Origin: Oribacterium sp.
GTDB lineage: Bacteria > Bacillota_A > Clostridia > Lachnospirales > Lachnospiraceae
Direction of reading: 5' to 3'
DNA length: 29,209 nucleotides
Assembly: GCA_017940955.1 (NCBI GenBank)
Contig: JAGAXP010000322.1
Span: 1 to 29,209 of the forward strand
Program-made: the position numbers and the translations under genes
Shown here: positions 8,294-16,572 of the stretch, piece after piece
How the letters are laid out: each line of letters begins with the position of its first letter
How positions within the stretch are numbered: the stretch's first letter is position 1
The notes under the pieces: model-generated
Databases searched by the model: none
What the model was told of the DNA's origin: nothing
What the model saw: the letters and a program-made list of their open reading frames with translations, nothing else

Positions 8294-8332
8294 AAAAATC
8301 ACCTAAACAGATTTCTGTTTCCTCATCTGTTT
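8294..8332 (-). terminator. Terminator at the end of the elongation operon
   Basis: The stop codon of the carboxypeptidase gene is part of an eight-pair stem, AAACAGAT with ATCTGTTT (8305-8312 and 8325-8332), followed by AGGTGATTTTTATAC. The U-run (8294-8298) is six bases after the stem, slightly far, so termination may be imperfect. It is followed at once by the promoter of the next transcription unit, which supports the assignment. Confidence 0.6.
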
Positions 8333-9350
8333 AATGTATTTTTTGAAGAAGTGCCGTCATATTATTATAAAGCTCATCCTTTGAAGCTGCCTTCATGACA
8401 GTGCCTATATACTCCTCTCCGGTAGACACTTTTTCCGCAGCAGTTGTGAGACAATAACCTGCTGCATTGGTAGTACCCGTCTTTCCCCCGAGAACCTTTA
8501 TGCCGTCCGGGGAAGCCGCTTCTCCCAGCAGATACCTGTTGGTGCCGGCCCATTCCTGGGTTTTCGCAACACCGTTTGAATCCTTATACTTCGGACTGTA
8601 GCTTATGGTTCCCACAATCTTTCTGAAGACATCATACTTCAGAGCCTCATTCATGGTGAGATAAATATCAAAGGGAGTTGTGAAGTGGTTATCATCCGGG
8701 AGTCCATGGGGGTTCACAAAGTGAGTTCCTGTGGCACCTATCTGAAGAGCTGTCCGGTTCATCTCCTCAATAAAGGCATCCAGAGATCCGCAGGTAGCTT
8801 CGGCAACAGCCACCGCTGCATCATTTCCTGATGGTACCAGCATACCATATAAAAGATCTTCTATCGTCATGGTCTCGCCGGTTCTGAGCCACGCCCTTGA
8901 TGAACCTGAAACATTGATGGTTGAATTTTGGGTTATGGTAAACTCCTGACTGAGATCATCAATATGTCTTAAACACACAAGAGCTGACATAACCTTGGTG
9001 ATACTTGCCTGATATGTCCTGGCATAAGGATTCTTATAGGCAATGGCCTTCGGATCATCTTTGCCATACTCCACGAGAAGCGCTGCCTCTGCGGTGATAT
9101 CCTCGGAGTTATAATTTGTGTTGTCGGGAAGGGCCAATCCCACCGAAAAACCCTGTGCATGAACACCTTCAGTCAGACTCGTATTGACGGAATTCATACG
9201 TAAAAGTCCCTCATCCGCATTGTATCTGTTTTCAAGCTTCTGTCCGCAGCCCGTCAGAAACATAAGACATAAAAGAACCGGAAGTGCTGTACGGATACAG
9301 CTTCCTCCGGATCTTCTTTTTATTTCACGAGTAATAATGCTATAAGTCAT
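8331..9350 (-). CDS. D-alanyl-D-alanine carboxypeptidase lipoprotein (peptidase S11)
   Basis: The 339-residue protein has all three penicillin-binding motifs of family S11: Ser116-Ile-Thr-Lys119 (catalytic serine and lysine), Ser174-Gly-Asn and Lys290-Thr-Gly. The enzyme trims the terminal D-Ala from peptidoglycan pentapeptides outside the membrane, limiting cross-linking. The N-terminus has a basic stretch, a hydrophobic core and a lipobox (FLTGC, Cys35), so it should be a lipoprotein processed by LspA, unlike the usual C-terminally anchored DacA/PBP5. It lacks the C-terminal beta domain of PBP5. It is the last gene of the radC-mreCD-mrdA-rodA operon, ten bases after the methylglyoxal-synthase-like gene. 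The start is supported by AAGGA eight bases upstream. Confidence 0.93.
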   Translation of the reverse strand: MTYSIITREIKRRSGGSCIRTALPVLLCLMFLTGCGQKLENRYNADEGLLRMNSVNTSLTEGVHAQGFSVGLALPDNTNYNSEDITAEAALLVEYGKDDPKAIAYKNPYARTYQASITKVMSALVCLRHIDDLSQEFTITQNSTINVSGSSRAWLRTGETMTIEDLLYGMLVPSGNDAAVAVAEATCGSLDAFIEEMNRTALQIGATGTHFVNPHGLPDDNHFTTPFDIYLTMNEALKYDVFRKIVGTISYSPKYKDSNGVAKTQEWAGTNRYLLGEAASPDGIKVLGGKTGTTNAAGYCLTTAAEKVSTGEEYIGTVMKAASKDELYNNMTALLQKIH

Positions 9351-9359
9351 ATATTTTCC

Positions 9360-9749
9360 TTAAATATTTCTCCACTCAAGATCGCCTCTCTCCAAAGCCT
9401 TGATAAGCAGCTCTGCAGTGGCAAGATTGGTAGCAATAGGGATATTATAGGTATCGCAAAGCCGTACCACTGAGTTGACCTCCGGCTCCTGAGCCTTAAC
9501 ATGAAGAGGATCCCTTAAAAAAATCACCATATCAAGATTGCCCTGTTCTATCTGTGAAGCAAGCTGTCTGGCTCCTCCGGTTTCTCCCGGAAGAAATTTA
9601 TGTATACGGAGGTTTGTCACCTCCTCAACAAGCAAACCGGTGGTTCCGGTTGCATAGAGGTCATGCTTACTGAGTATACCACGATATGCTATGCAGAAAT
9701 TCTGCATCAGTTTTTTCTTTGTATCATGTGCTATCAATCCAACATTCAT
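9360..9749 (-). CDS. mgsA: Methylglyoxal synthase homologue lacking catalytic residues
   Basis: The 129-residue protein aligns along the MgsA core with no gaps in the regions compared: GLIAHDTKKKLM, LYATGTTG, IEQGNLDMVIFLRDPL and NIPIATNLATAELLI. MgsA converts DHAP to methylglyoxal and phosphate. From memory of the E. coli sequence, with a constant offset of 11, the phosphate-binding ATGTTG region and His8/Asp9 (E. coli His19/Asp20) are kept. However, the catalytic Asp71 (GGDQQ) is Ala60 (GGARQ), His98 is Gln87 and Asp101 is Glu90. It is therefore probably inactive or altered in chemistry, and may be a ligand sensor. It sits between rodA and the carboxypeptidase in the cell-elongation operon, an odd place for a glycolytic bypass enzyme. 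The gene symbol marks homology only. Confidence 0.85.
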   Translation of the reverse strand: MNVGLIAHDTKKKLMQNFCIAYRGILSKHDLYATGTTGLLVEEVTNLRIHKFLPGETGGARQLASQIEQGNLDMVIFLRDPLHVKAQEPEVNSVVRLCDTYNIPIATNLATAELLIKALERGDLEWRNI

Positions 9750-9771
9750 TTCAAAACCTTTCCGGATCGGA

Positions 9772-10920
9772 TCAGATCAAACCTCCGCTCTCTTTTCGCT
9801 GCAGTGCAACATTAAGCACTAAACCCAGTCCTATATAGACCGAAATCAGGGAGCTCGCACCTCTGGAAAAGAAAGGAAGCGTTATTCCTGTATTAGGGAA
9901 AATACCCGTGGCTACTGCGATGTTGGTATAGGTCTGAAACCCTATCCACGCCATCATGCCCACACAAATAAGACGTCCGCCCAATTTTTTTGCCTTTGAT
10001 GCTATTATAAGGCATTCAAGAATAATCAACAAGAACATAATAACAATAAATACAGAGCCCCGGAATCCAAACTCTTCACCGATAACCGCAAAAATAAAGT
10101 CATTATCCTCCTCGGCAAGGAAATTACCGTTCTTTACAGAAAAGATGGAATCATTATTAAGTCCTTTTCCCGTAAGCTGTCCTGAGCCTATGGCCATAAT
10201 GGAATACATCTGCTGATAGAAGGTCTGAGTATTTTCCGACGGGTTAAGGAAGGTACGTATCCTCTCCGCCTGATAACCCTGGAGAAGCGGAATTCTGTCA
10301 TACAGACCGGATTTAAACAGATATATAAATATCAACGCAAAGGGGACAATGATAAGCACCACTCCCATGATCCACTTAAAGCTGATGTCCGAAGCATAAA
10401 CCATGGCGGCAATAATGACCGTCATAATGATCGCAGTACTGAGATTAGGCTGCAAAAGCACCAGAAGTATCGGAATCGCGTAAAGCACAAATGCCATGAT
10501 AATGACATGCAGAGAATTGATCCGCTCCCTGTTTTTATAAAAATATCTGGCAAAAAATATGATAAGTCCTATTTTAACAAACTCTGCAGGCTGAACCTGT
10601 CCCAAAACAGGCACCTGTATCCATCTCACCGCTCCATGTCCCGAAGCTGTACCATAGATTTTTACACCAAGGAGCATAAGAACAGAAAAAAGATATATCA
10701 GATTTGCCTGTTTCAATATAAATCTGTAGTCGATCAGGGAGATCAGGATACAGACAGTGAACCCCGCAAAAGAACCCATAATCTGTCTAACAACCTGAGG
10801 GTCCTTAATATCCGAAGCATTTATTGCCGAAGCCATGATCAGAACTCCCAGTACATTGAGAATCACCATATAAATAACTAATCTAAAATCATAATTTTTG
10901 AAGTTGTAATCAAATTTCAT
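9772..10920 (-). CDS. rodA: RodA, SEDS peptidoglycan glycosyltransferase
   Basis: The 382-residue polytopic membrane protein shows about ten hydrophobic segments and the SEDS signature EDNDFIFAVIGEEFGFRGS, whose Asp before FIF corresponds to the catalytic aspartate region of RodA. TGITLPFFSRGASSLIS near the C-terminus is also diagnostic. RodA polymerises lipid II into glycan strands during side-wall growth and works with a class B PBP, encoded just upstream (mrdA). A GAGGAG lies directly before the ATG. A ten-pair hairpin fills the gap between mrdA and rodA. FtsW is the alternative, but linkage to mreCD and PBP2 favours RodA. Confidence 0.95.
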   Translation of the reverse strand: MKFDYNFKNYDFRLVIYMVILNVLGVLIMASAINASDIKDPQVVRQIMGSFAGFTVCILISLIDYRFILKQANLIYLFSVLMLLGVKIYGTASGHGAVRWIQVPVLGQVQPAEFVKIGLIIFFARYFYKNRERINSLHVIIMAFVLYAIPILLVLLQPNLSTAIIMTVIIAAMVYASDISFKWIMGVVLIIVPFALIFIYLFKSGLYDRIPLLQGYQAERIRTFLNPSENTQTFYQQMYSIMAIGSGQLTGKGLNNDSIFSVKNGNFLAEEDNDFIFAVIGEEFGFRGSVFIVIMFLLIILECLIIASKAKKLGGRLICVGMMAWIGFQTYTNIAVATGIFPNTGITLPFFSRGASSLISVYIGLGLVLNVALQRKESGGLI

Positions 10921-10939
10921 AATCTCCTCGCATGGAAGA

Positions 10940-10973
10940 CCGGTCCCTTACGATATAAACAAAAAGGAACCGG
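10940..10973 (-). other. Hairpin between mrdA and rodA
   Basis: The 66-base gap holds a ten-pair stem, CCGGTTCCTT with AAGGGACCGG (one G-U pair on the transcribed strand) and a 14-base loop, ending about nine bases before the rodA ribosome site. There is no U-tract after it, so it is more likely an mRNA processing or translation-tuning structure than a terminator. Confidence 0.5.
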
Positions 10974-10986
10974 CAAGGCTCTCCCA

Positions 10987-13860
10987 TCAGTCTACGACAT
11001 TCAATGCAGAAACGCCTGATGCATCTCTTGAAAGGATTGCGTCCAGACTATCCTTGCCATAGCAATAGTTATAAACCGTATTAGCCAGGTTTGCGGCATT
11101 TCCGGAAGAATATCCGTAAGGAATGTTTACGGTAACGGTTATCTCGGGATTTCCATAGGGTGCAAAAGAAACGAATACGGCATGATTTCCTCTGTCCTCA
11201 CGTTCCTGAGCCGTTCCTGTCTTACCCGCTATAGGAATGTCCTGACCAAGGAAAACTCTCTTGGCAACACCCTCTGTGATCATTTCACGGAGTCCCTTAT
11301 GAACCGCATTCCAGGTAATATCACTGAAATCCAGGTTCCTCACCACAACAGGCTCGATGTTTTTCACTATAGAACCATCCGAGTTTGTGACCTTATCAAT
11401 AACCGAAAGATCAAAAACAGTCCCCTTATTTGCAACAGCAGTTATGTACCTTGAAAGCTGAACAACATTGTACGCATGATTTCCCTGACCCATAGCGGAA
11501 CGCTCGGGGTCATAATCGGAGATACGGGGCATAGCTTCATCTATCTCTACTCCGGAAAGAGAATCAAGACCAAACAGTGAAGCATACTTATGTATTCTTT
11601 CAAGACCGATGGTCTGATTATAATTTCCCGCATCATCCGTAGAAAGCAGGTGACCTACCGCCGCAAAGAAAAAGTTACAGGAATTCTTGATTCCGTCTAC
11701 AACATTCTCTCTTCCATGGGACTGCGGATATATCCAGCATCGGATATTGGGAGTAACCTCCTCGTAAACACCGGTACAGTCAATGACGGTATTCAGTGTC
11801 ATTACCCCTTCCTCAAGAGCCGCAACCGATGTTAACGGCTTAAAGGTAGATCCCGGCGCAAGCTGTGTCTGGGTTGCACCGTTAAGAAGCGGCAATGACA
11901 AGTCATTATTGCATCTTTTCAGATAAGCGGGATCAGTTATCCTGTTGTTGTCAAAGCTCGGATATGTCACAAGCGCGCGCACCTTTCCCGTATCAACATC
12001 CGTAACCACCACAGATCCGTTACACGGATCAAGCGCAAGCTGAGCCGGAGTAATCTCGATTTTTCTTATCTTTGATATCAGGAAAGTATATGCGTAATGT
12101 TCATCTCCCGCGGAAAGCTGAGCATAGGCTTCCGGATCCTCCTCCAGTACTCCCTGCTCAAAAAGTGCCATAAGCAGTACGTATCCCGGAATGATCCGGT
12201 TTGCTATTGCATATCTATAGAGTACTTTATCAAAATCAGGATTGCTGTTCAGCTGATCTATCAGCATCTGAACAAACAAGGTATAGACATTATCCGAATC
12301 ATAGTACTCATCGGACAAATCAAGCTTCGAAGTGTCCAGCCATGCTTCATCTATTCCACTTAAGATAAAATCTTTAAGAGTAATTGTATCATCCTTCCAT
12401 GCCGCATAGGCTTCCGACTCACGATACTTTTGATCGGTGATGTCTATGATCCCATTCTCCTTTTTCCCAAGGTAGTCATAAATATATACGATATAAGCCT
12501 GCATATCCTGCGGCAGCTCTTTCAGTCCGCTGGTTGTAGGATGAAGCAGTTCCTCCTGGATAGCCGCAAGCTTAGTCTTCTTGTTCGCCTCAAACGCCTC
12601 GGCTATACGACGCTCAGCTGTTCCCTCTTCCGCACTGCTGAAATGTGCCGAATCCAGAATATTGTTATTGATAAGCTGATAATAGGCATCTTTAACCGGA
12701 ATTGTGATCTCTGACTGCTCGATCACAGCATTATCATCGTTGAGATCCTGTTCTGTGATCTTCGAAGCCAGAAGACCGGCAAGCTCCTGTTCAAGCAGAT
12801 GATATATGGCGATCTGATCATTTGCGGAAATGGTTGTATAGACATCATTTCCTGCGGCAGCATCAGTCTCGGAAACAACCTCGAGAATGGAGCCAACGGA
12901 GTTAAGGTACATCTGCCGATGTCCTTTTTTACCCTTAAGCTCTGACTCCATACTCTTTTCTATGCCCCAGACTCCCACAACATCATTAAGTTCATAGGAA
13001 TCATCCGTTTTCTTCAGCTCCTCGAGCTGTTCTGCATGAACCTGACCTGTATAACCTACGATATGGCTCATATAAGGCGCGAAATTATACTTTCTCACAG
13101 AAACATTATCAATGTCTACGCCCTTAAGCTCGCCCTTTGCTTCAAGTATCTCTGCCGTACACTCTTCCGAAACATTTTTTACTATGGTTGTGGTCTGGTA
13201 CCTCTGGTAGGCAGTAAGACGCATGGTATAAAAGATATTGATCATATCCAGGGCCAGCTTATCCGACAAAACGATGGGATTTTTCTTCTCATCCCACATA
13301 TTGTCAAATCTGTATCTGCTTTTTGATGTCTCAAAGGCCTGTCTTGCAGTCACATTGAAATCCTTTTCGGAAAGATCCTCAATGTTTCTGCCTCTTATAT
13401 TTGAAATAAGTCTCTTCCGGTCATCCTCCGAGCTTGTGGTGAAATAAAATTCTCCGGAATCATCCAACTTTATCTTGTACTGCCCGTCAATGTCATACCC
13501 GTGTTTTTCAATGATCCGGGCAAGGCGCATCAGCATACGGTTTCTGCTGTTGATTCCCTCTGTGGAGGTGTCATAAGCACCGTTATCCGTAATAGTGATG
13601 TTGTACTGAAGCTCATTGTAGGCCAGCAGTTTACCATCCCTGTCGTAGATATTGCCTCTTGTTCCGTTGCTTGTTATCTCTGCAAGAGTACGATTCTGAT
13701 AATCCGACAGGTATTTTTCACCATTTACTATCTGAAGATCAAATAAACGAAACCCCAGAACCATAAACAAAATCGAAAAAATAAGTCCAAGCGCAAAAAG
13801 TCTTGAACTTACGAATCGAACAGTAAATTCTTTGATTACTTCAAAAATTTCTTTGAACAA
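10987..13860 (-). CDS. mrdA: Penicillin-binding protein 2, elongation transpeptidase
   Basis: The 957-residue class B PBP has a short cytoplasmic tail, one membrane helix (about 20-40), the PBP dimerisation region starting at TRGNIYDRDGKLLAYN (67-82) and a transpeptidase domain. Motifs are Ser671-Thr-Phe-Lys674, Ser727-Cys-Asn729 and Lys880-Thr-Gly. It cross-links side-wall peptidoglycan with RodA. Between VYTTISANDQIAIYHLLEQEL (about 340-360) and GSVVVTDVDTGKVRAL (615-630), which nearly adjoin in E. coli PBP2, about 245 residues are inserted, making it much longer than usual. The start is TTG at 13858-13860, with GAGGAG eight bases upstream; an in-frame stop lies just before, and no ATG occurs until inside the membrane helix. 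The leader repeat at 13877-13935 precedes it. Confidence 0.94.
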   Translation of the reverse strand: MFKEIFEVIKEFTVRFVSSRLFALGLIFSILFMVLGFRLFDLQIVNGEKYLSDYQNRTLAEITSNGTRGNIYDRDGKLLAYNELQYNITITDNGAYDTSTEGINSRNRMLMRLARIIEKHGYDIDGQYKIKLDDSGEFYFTTSSEDDRKRLISNIRGRNIEDLSEKDFNVTARQAFETSKSRYRFDNMWDEKKNPIVLSDKLALDMINIFYTMRLTAYQRYQTTTIVKNVSEECTAEILEAKGELKGVDIDNVSVRKYNFAPYMSHIVGYTGQVHAEQLEELKKTDDSYELNDVVGVWGIEKSMESELKGKKGHRQMYLNSVGSILEVVSETDAAAGNDVYTTISANDQIAIYHLLEQELAGLLASKITEQDLNDDNAVIEQSEITIPVKDAYYQLINNNILDSAHFSSAEEGTAERRIAEAFEANKKTKLAAIQEELLHPTTSGLKELPQDMQAYIVYIYDYLGKKENGIIDITDQKYRESEAYAAWKDDTITLKDFILSGIDEAWLDTSKLDLSDEYYDSDNVYTLFVQMLIDQLNSNPDFDKVLYRYAIANRIIPGYVLLMALFEQGVLEEDPEAYAQLSAGDEHYAYTFLISKIRKIEITPAQLALDPCNGSVVVTDVDTGKVRALVTYPSFDNNRITDPAYLKRCNNDLSLPLLNGATQTQLAPGSTFKPLTSVAALEEGVMTLNTVIDCTGVYEEVTPNIRCWIYPQSHGRENVVDGIKNSCNFFFAAVGHLLSTDDAGNYNQTIGLERIHKYASLFGLDSLSGVEIDEAMPRISDYDPERSAMGQGNHAYNVVQLSRYITAVANKGTVFDLSVIDKVTNSDGSIVKNIEPVVVRNLDFSDITWNAVHKGLREMITEGVAKRVFLGQDIPIAGKTGTAQEREDRGNHAVFVSFAPYGNPEITVTVNIPYGYSSGNAANLANTVYNYCYGKDSLDAILSRDASGVSALNVVD

Positions 13861-13876
13861 TGTATATGCTCCTCAT

Positions 13877-13935
13877 CTGTAAACGCACTTTTTTCGCCGT
13901 TTATTTCCGACATACAGATGCACATCCAATTGGCT
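13877..13935 (-). repeat. 59-nt leader repeat, copy B (before mrdA)
   Basis: This is the partner of the repeat before aroB, aligned without gaps over 59 bases. Its first bases overlap the mreD stop codon, and its end lies a few bases before the GAGGAG of mrdA, so it fills nearly the whole mreD-mrdA gap. The ATAAACG/CGTTTA stem is kept, while the loop differs (GCGAAAAAAGTG) only after the shared GCGAAAAA. Because this copy lies inside an operon, an RNA-level role such as translation control or processing is more natural than a promoter role. Confidence 0.65.
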
Positions 13936-14470
13936 ATCTATCTATCTTTTCCGTTGCTGTAAATACAAATCTGTAAAGGATCAATGTAGCAAGCAATGAA
14001 AAAACAACTGCCGGAAGCACTACATGTATCAGATAGTACGGAAGATCCAGTTTAAGGCGGATCAGGAAACGGAAAATATATATATACGCATGGTATATAA
14101 ACTCATTGATGACACACATGATCATAGGAAGAGTTATGTATTCTTCATAATAAACATTGTTGAACAACCCGTTTATATATCCGATGAAAATAAATATCAG
14201 GCTGTAAAAGCCAAAGGCACCGGAATAAAACATATCCATGAGGAGTCCTGCTCCGAGACCATAGATCATGCCCGGCAGACTGCCATGGATGAAACCTATT
14301 GAAAATGTAAGGATCAAAAGTAAATTCGGAGACGCAGAAAGAAAAGGAATCAGCGGCATGACACTGGTCTGAATGAGAAATGCCAGTACCAGTGATATCA
14401 CATACGAAAGGATCCTTAATCTGTTCTTTGTGCTCTTTTTTAACGAAGTCTTTTTGAATATTTTTTTCAT
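13934..14470 (-). CDS. mreD: Rod-shape protein MreD
   Basis: The 178-residue protein is almost entirely membrane-embedded, with about five to six hydrophobic segments after a very basic N-terminus (KKIFKKTSLKKSTKNR). The SPNLLLILTFSIGFIHGSLPGMIYGLGAGLLMDMFYSGAFG stretch (about 46-87) is characteristic of MreD. It is part of the elongasome with MreC, PBP2 and RodA. It starts nine bases after mreC with no real Shine-Dalgarno, so translation is probably coupled. The stop lies in a short TATC tandem (13934-13948), giving a C-terminal KIDR. Confidence 0.92.
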   Translation of the reverse strand: MKKIFKKTSLKKSTKNRLRILSYVISLVLAFLIQTSVMPLIPFLSASPNLLLILTFSIGFIHGSLPGMIYGLGAGLLMDMFYSGAFGFYSLIFIFIGYINGLFNNVYYEEYITLPMIMCVINEFIYHAYIYIFRFLIRLKLDLPYYLIHVVLPAVVFSLLATLILYRFVFTATEKIDR

Positions 14471-14479
14471 TATATTTGG

Positions 14480-15838
14480 TTAACCCGGATTTTCTTCGAT
14501 TAATTCTTCTGACGAATCCTCTTCAGCCGCTGTTTCCCTGACAGTTTCCTCTTCGTTGTTTCTTTCCTGAGAAACCTGTTCAGTCCTTCTGTCTGTTTCA
14601 GGCGAAGAGGTAGTTTCGGTTTCCCGGTTTTCTTCCTCACTCTCTTCCTGCCTGCCCGGGTTTCTGCTCTGTGAAGCACCTTCGTCCCCTTCATTATCTT
14701 CATGCGCCGAAGTACGGGAAGCTCTGTTTTCCCGGTTTCCCTCACCATCGTCATCTTCAGATTCAGCGGAACCTATGGTAACACTAGGTACATCGCTTAT
14801 ATCCTTTGCGGTAATGATATAGTCATCCGCTGTGTCGGCAGAATGATTTTCCACCACCTCACTAAGTGGTGTAAGACCTTCCATGCCCGCCCAGGAGGAC
14901 TTGACATTGGCACCCGGGGCAACATTGGCTGTCTCCGGCAAAGTATCTCCGGATTCTGTTTTGTCTTTGGTTCTGTTCAGGGCTGCTTCTCCATTGTTCT
15001 CATCCAGGAAGCTGTCACTCTTAACTTCTTTTATAACCAAAACTTCCGAAAGATCGTTAAAATCCGCAGCCGGGATCAGATAACCGTCTTTCATAAGCCT
15101 CTTTTCATCTTCTTTTACATCAACCGCATATCCGATAAGGATCCCCGGCATGAACTTTGCGGAGATTGAAGAGGTGACTATACGGTCACCATCCTGTATG
15201 GAGGCATCCTTCTTCATATCCGTAATTTTGAGGCGTCCCTTTTCATACAAGGTCAGGTCTCCGGCTACTATACAGGTATCACTGGCCTGTATACCCATGG
15301 CAGAAACTCTTGACTCATCATCGATTATGGAACGAACCGTAGCATAATTAAGCCCAACGTCAGTCACTATACCTATGAGACCTCCGTTAGCCATAACATT
15401 CTGGTCAACCCTTATGCCATCCTGAGACCCTTTGTTTATACGGAAAACCTGAAACCAGTTTTCCGAGTCCTTTGCTATGACTCTTGCAGCAATCTTTTCA
15501 TACTGCATATAGTCACGGTCAAGATCATACAGCTCTCTTAATCTCTGAAGCTCTCCGCTGTCCTGAGTAAGACGATTGTTCTGCTCAACAAGAACACCTA
15601 TCTTCTCATTCAGCTTTTTGTTTTCTTCAAGCACCTCTTCCAGCGTGCGATGTTCCTTCAGATTCTCATATATTCCGAATCCAAGGGTATTGACTCCGTT
15701 CTGAAAAGGAACCAGCACATATCCTATAGTGTTACGTATAGGATTCATGATGCCGTCCTTTACGGAAGAAATCACTATCATCATTATGCACGCCACAGAA
15801 AGAACTATGAATATATACTTGCTTTTCTTATTTTCCAC
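14480..15838 (-). CDS. mreC: Rod-shape protein MreC with long acidic tail
   Basis: The 452-residue protein has a membrane helix (about 8-26), a coiled coil (about 60-105, LEENKKLNEKIGVLVEQNNRL), and the MreC beta-barrel domain (about 115-272, with VIAKDSENWFQVFRINKGSQDGI and NGGLIGIVTDVG). The remaining 180 residues are a Ser/Thr/Glu-rich, probably disordered tail absent from classical MreC. MreC organises PBP2 and RodA at the outer membrane face. The start is GTG at 15836-15838, with AGGGA eight bases before, and it overlaps the 3' end of radC by 11 bases. The tail resembles the linkers of the NlpC/P60 protein in composition. Confidence 0.95.
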   Translation of the reverse strand: MENKKSKYIFIVLSVACIMMIVISSVKDGIMNPIRNTIGYVLVPFQNGVNTLGFGIYENLKEHRTLEEVLEENKKLNEKIGVLVEQNNRLTQDSGELQRLRELYDLDRDYMQYEKIAARVIAKDSENWFQVFRINKGSQDGIRVDQNVMANGGLIGIVTDVGLNYATVRSIIDDESRVSAMGIQASDTCIVAGDLTLYEKGRLKITDMKKDASIQDGDRIVTSSISAKFMPGILIGYAVDVKEDEKRLMKDGYLIPAADFNDLSEVLVIKEVKSDSFLDENNGEAALNRTKDKTESGDTLPETANVAPGANVKSSWAGMEGLTPLSEVVENHSADTADDYIITAKDISDVPSVTIGSAESEDDDGEGNRENRASRTSAHEDNEGDEGASQSRNPGRQEESEEENRETETTSSPETDRRTEQVSQERNNEEETVRETAAEEDSSEELIEENPG

Positions 15839-16529
15839 TGATTAATCCCTGTTCGCTGAAACTGAAATAGACATTGTCCCCTATCACAACATGATCAATG
15901 AGTCCAATGCCGATAACTTTCCCGGCTTCACACAGCTCCTTTGTAAATCGAATGTCATCCCCGGAAGGTTCCGGATTGCCGCTCGGGTGATTGTGTACCA
16001 CAATAAGACATGACGCGCTAAGCTTAAGGGCCGAAATAAATATCTCTCTTCCCGATATTGCGGAATTGCAGCTTGTACCTGCGGAAAGCAATTCATCCTT
16101 GATCAATTGCATCTGATGATCAAGATACAGCACACGAACAACTTCGTGGTCCAGGTATCTGAGATCCTCCATGTAATAATCCGCCACCTGTTTCGAATCC
16201 GTAAAACGCATATGTCTTATACGCTTCTTACGATTCCAGATTCTGCGGGCTATTTCGCCGATAACACTCAACTGGATAGCCTTCACCTTCCCGATGCCAT
16301 TGATCTTCATGTACTCTTCGGCACCAAAATGCATCATTCCAACGAGACCGTCATATAGAGGGTTCATATCCAGAACCTTTTGGGAAACCTCCAGCACTGA
16401 AGATCCCTGTGTTCCGGTACGAAGAAGCACAGCCAGAAGTTCAGCGTCGCTCAAAGCCTCCGGTCCGTTTTTGATGCACTTTTCGTAAGGCATCTCATCC
16501 TGTGTAAGCTTTTTTGTTTTTAAATTCAT
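15828..16529 (-). CDS. radC: RadC/JAB-domain protein
   Basis: The 233-residue protein has an N-terminal helix-hairpin-helix-like region (about 25-95, ALSDAELLAVLLRTGT and KINGIGKVKAIQL) and a C-terminal JAB/MPN domain. The metalloprotease-like motif is His179-Asn-His181-PSGNPEPSGDD, and the family is conserved. Despite the historic DNA-repair name, the biochemical role of RadC is not established. In Firmicutes it commonly precedes mreBCD; here it precedes mreC directly. The start is fixed by AGGAGAAAAA before the ATG, and a promoter is visible upstream, so radC is probably the first gene of the elongation operon. Confidence 0.95.
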   Translation of the reverse strand: MNLKTKKLTQDEMPYEKCIKNGPEALSDAELLAVLLRTGTQGSSVLEVSQKVLDMNPLYDGLVGMMHFGAEEYMKINGIGKVKAIQLSVIGEIARRIWNRKKRIRHMRFTDSKQVADYYMEDLRYLDHEVVRVLYLDHQMQLIKDELLSAGTSCNSAISGREIFISALKLSASCLIVVHNHPSGNPEPSGDDIRFTKELCEAGKVIGIGLIDHVVIGDNVYFSFSEQGLISGK

Positions 16530-16572
16530 TTTTTCTCCTGTCCCAAAGAGAAGCAGGAGCCCACGGTTGATT

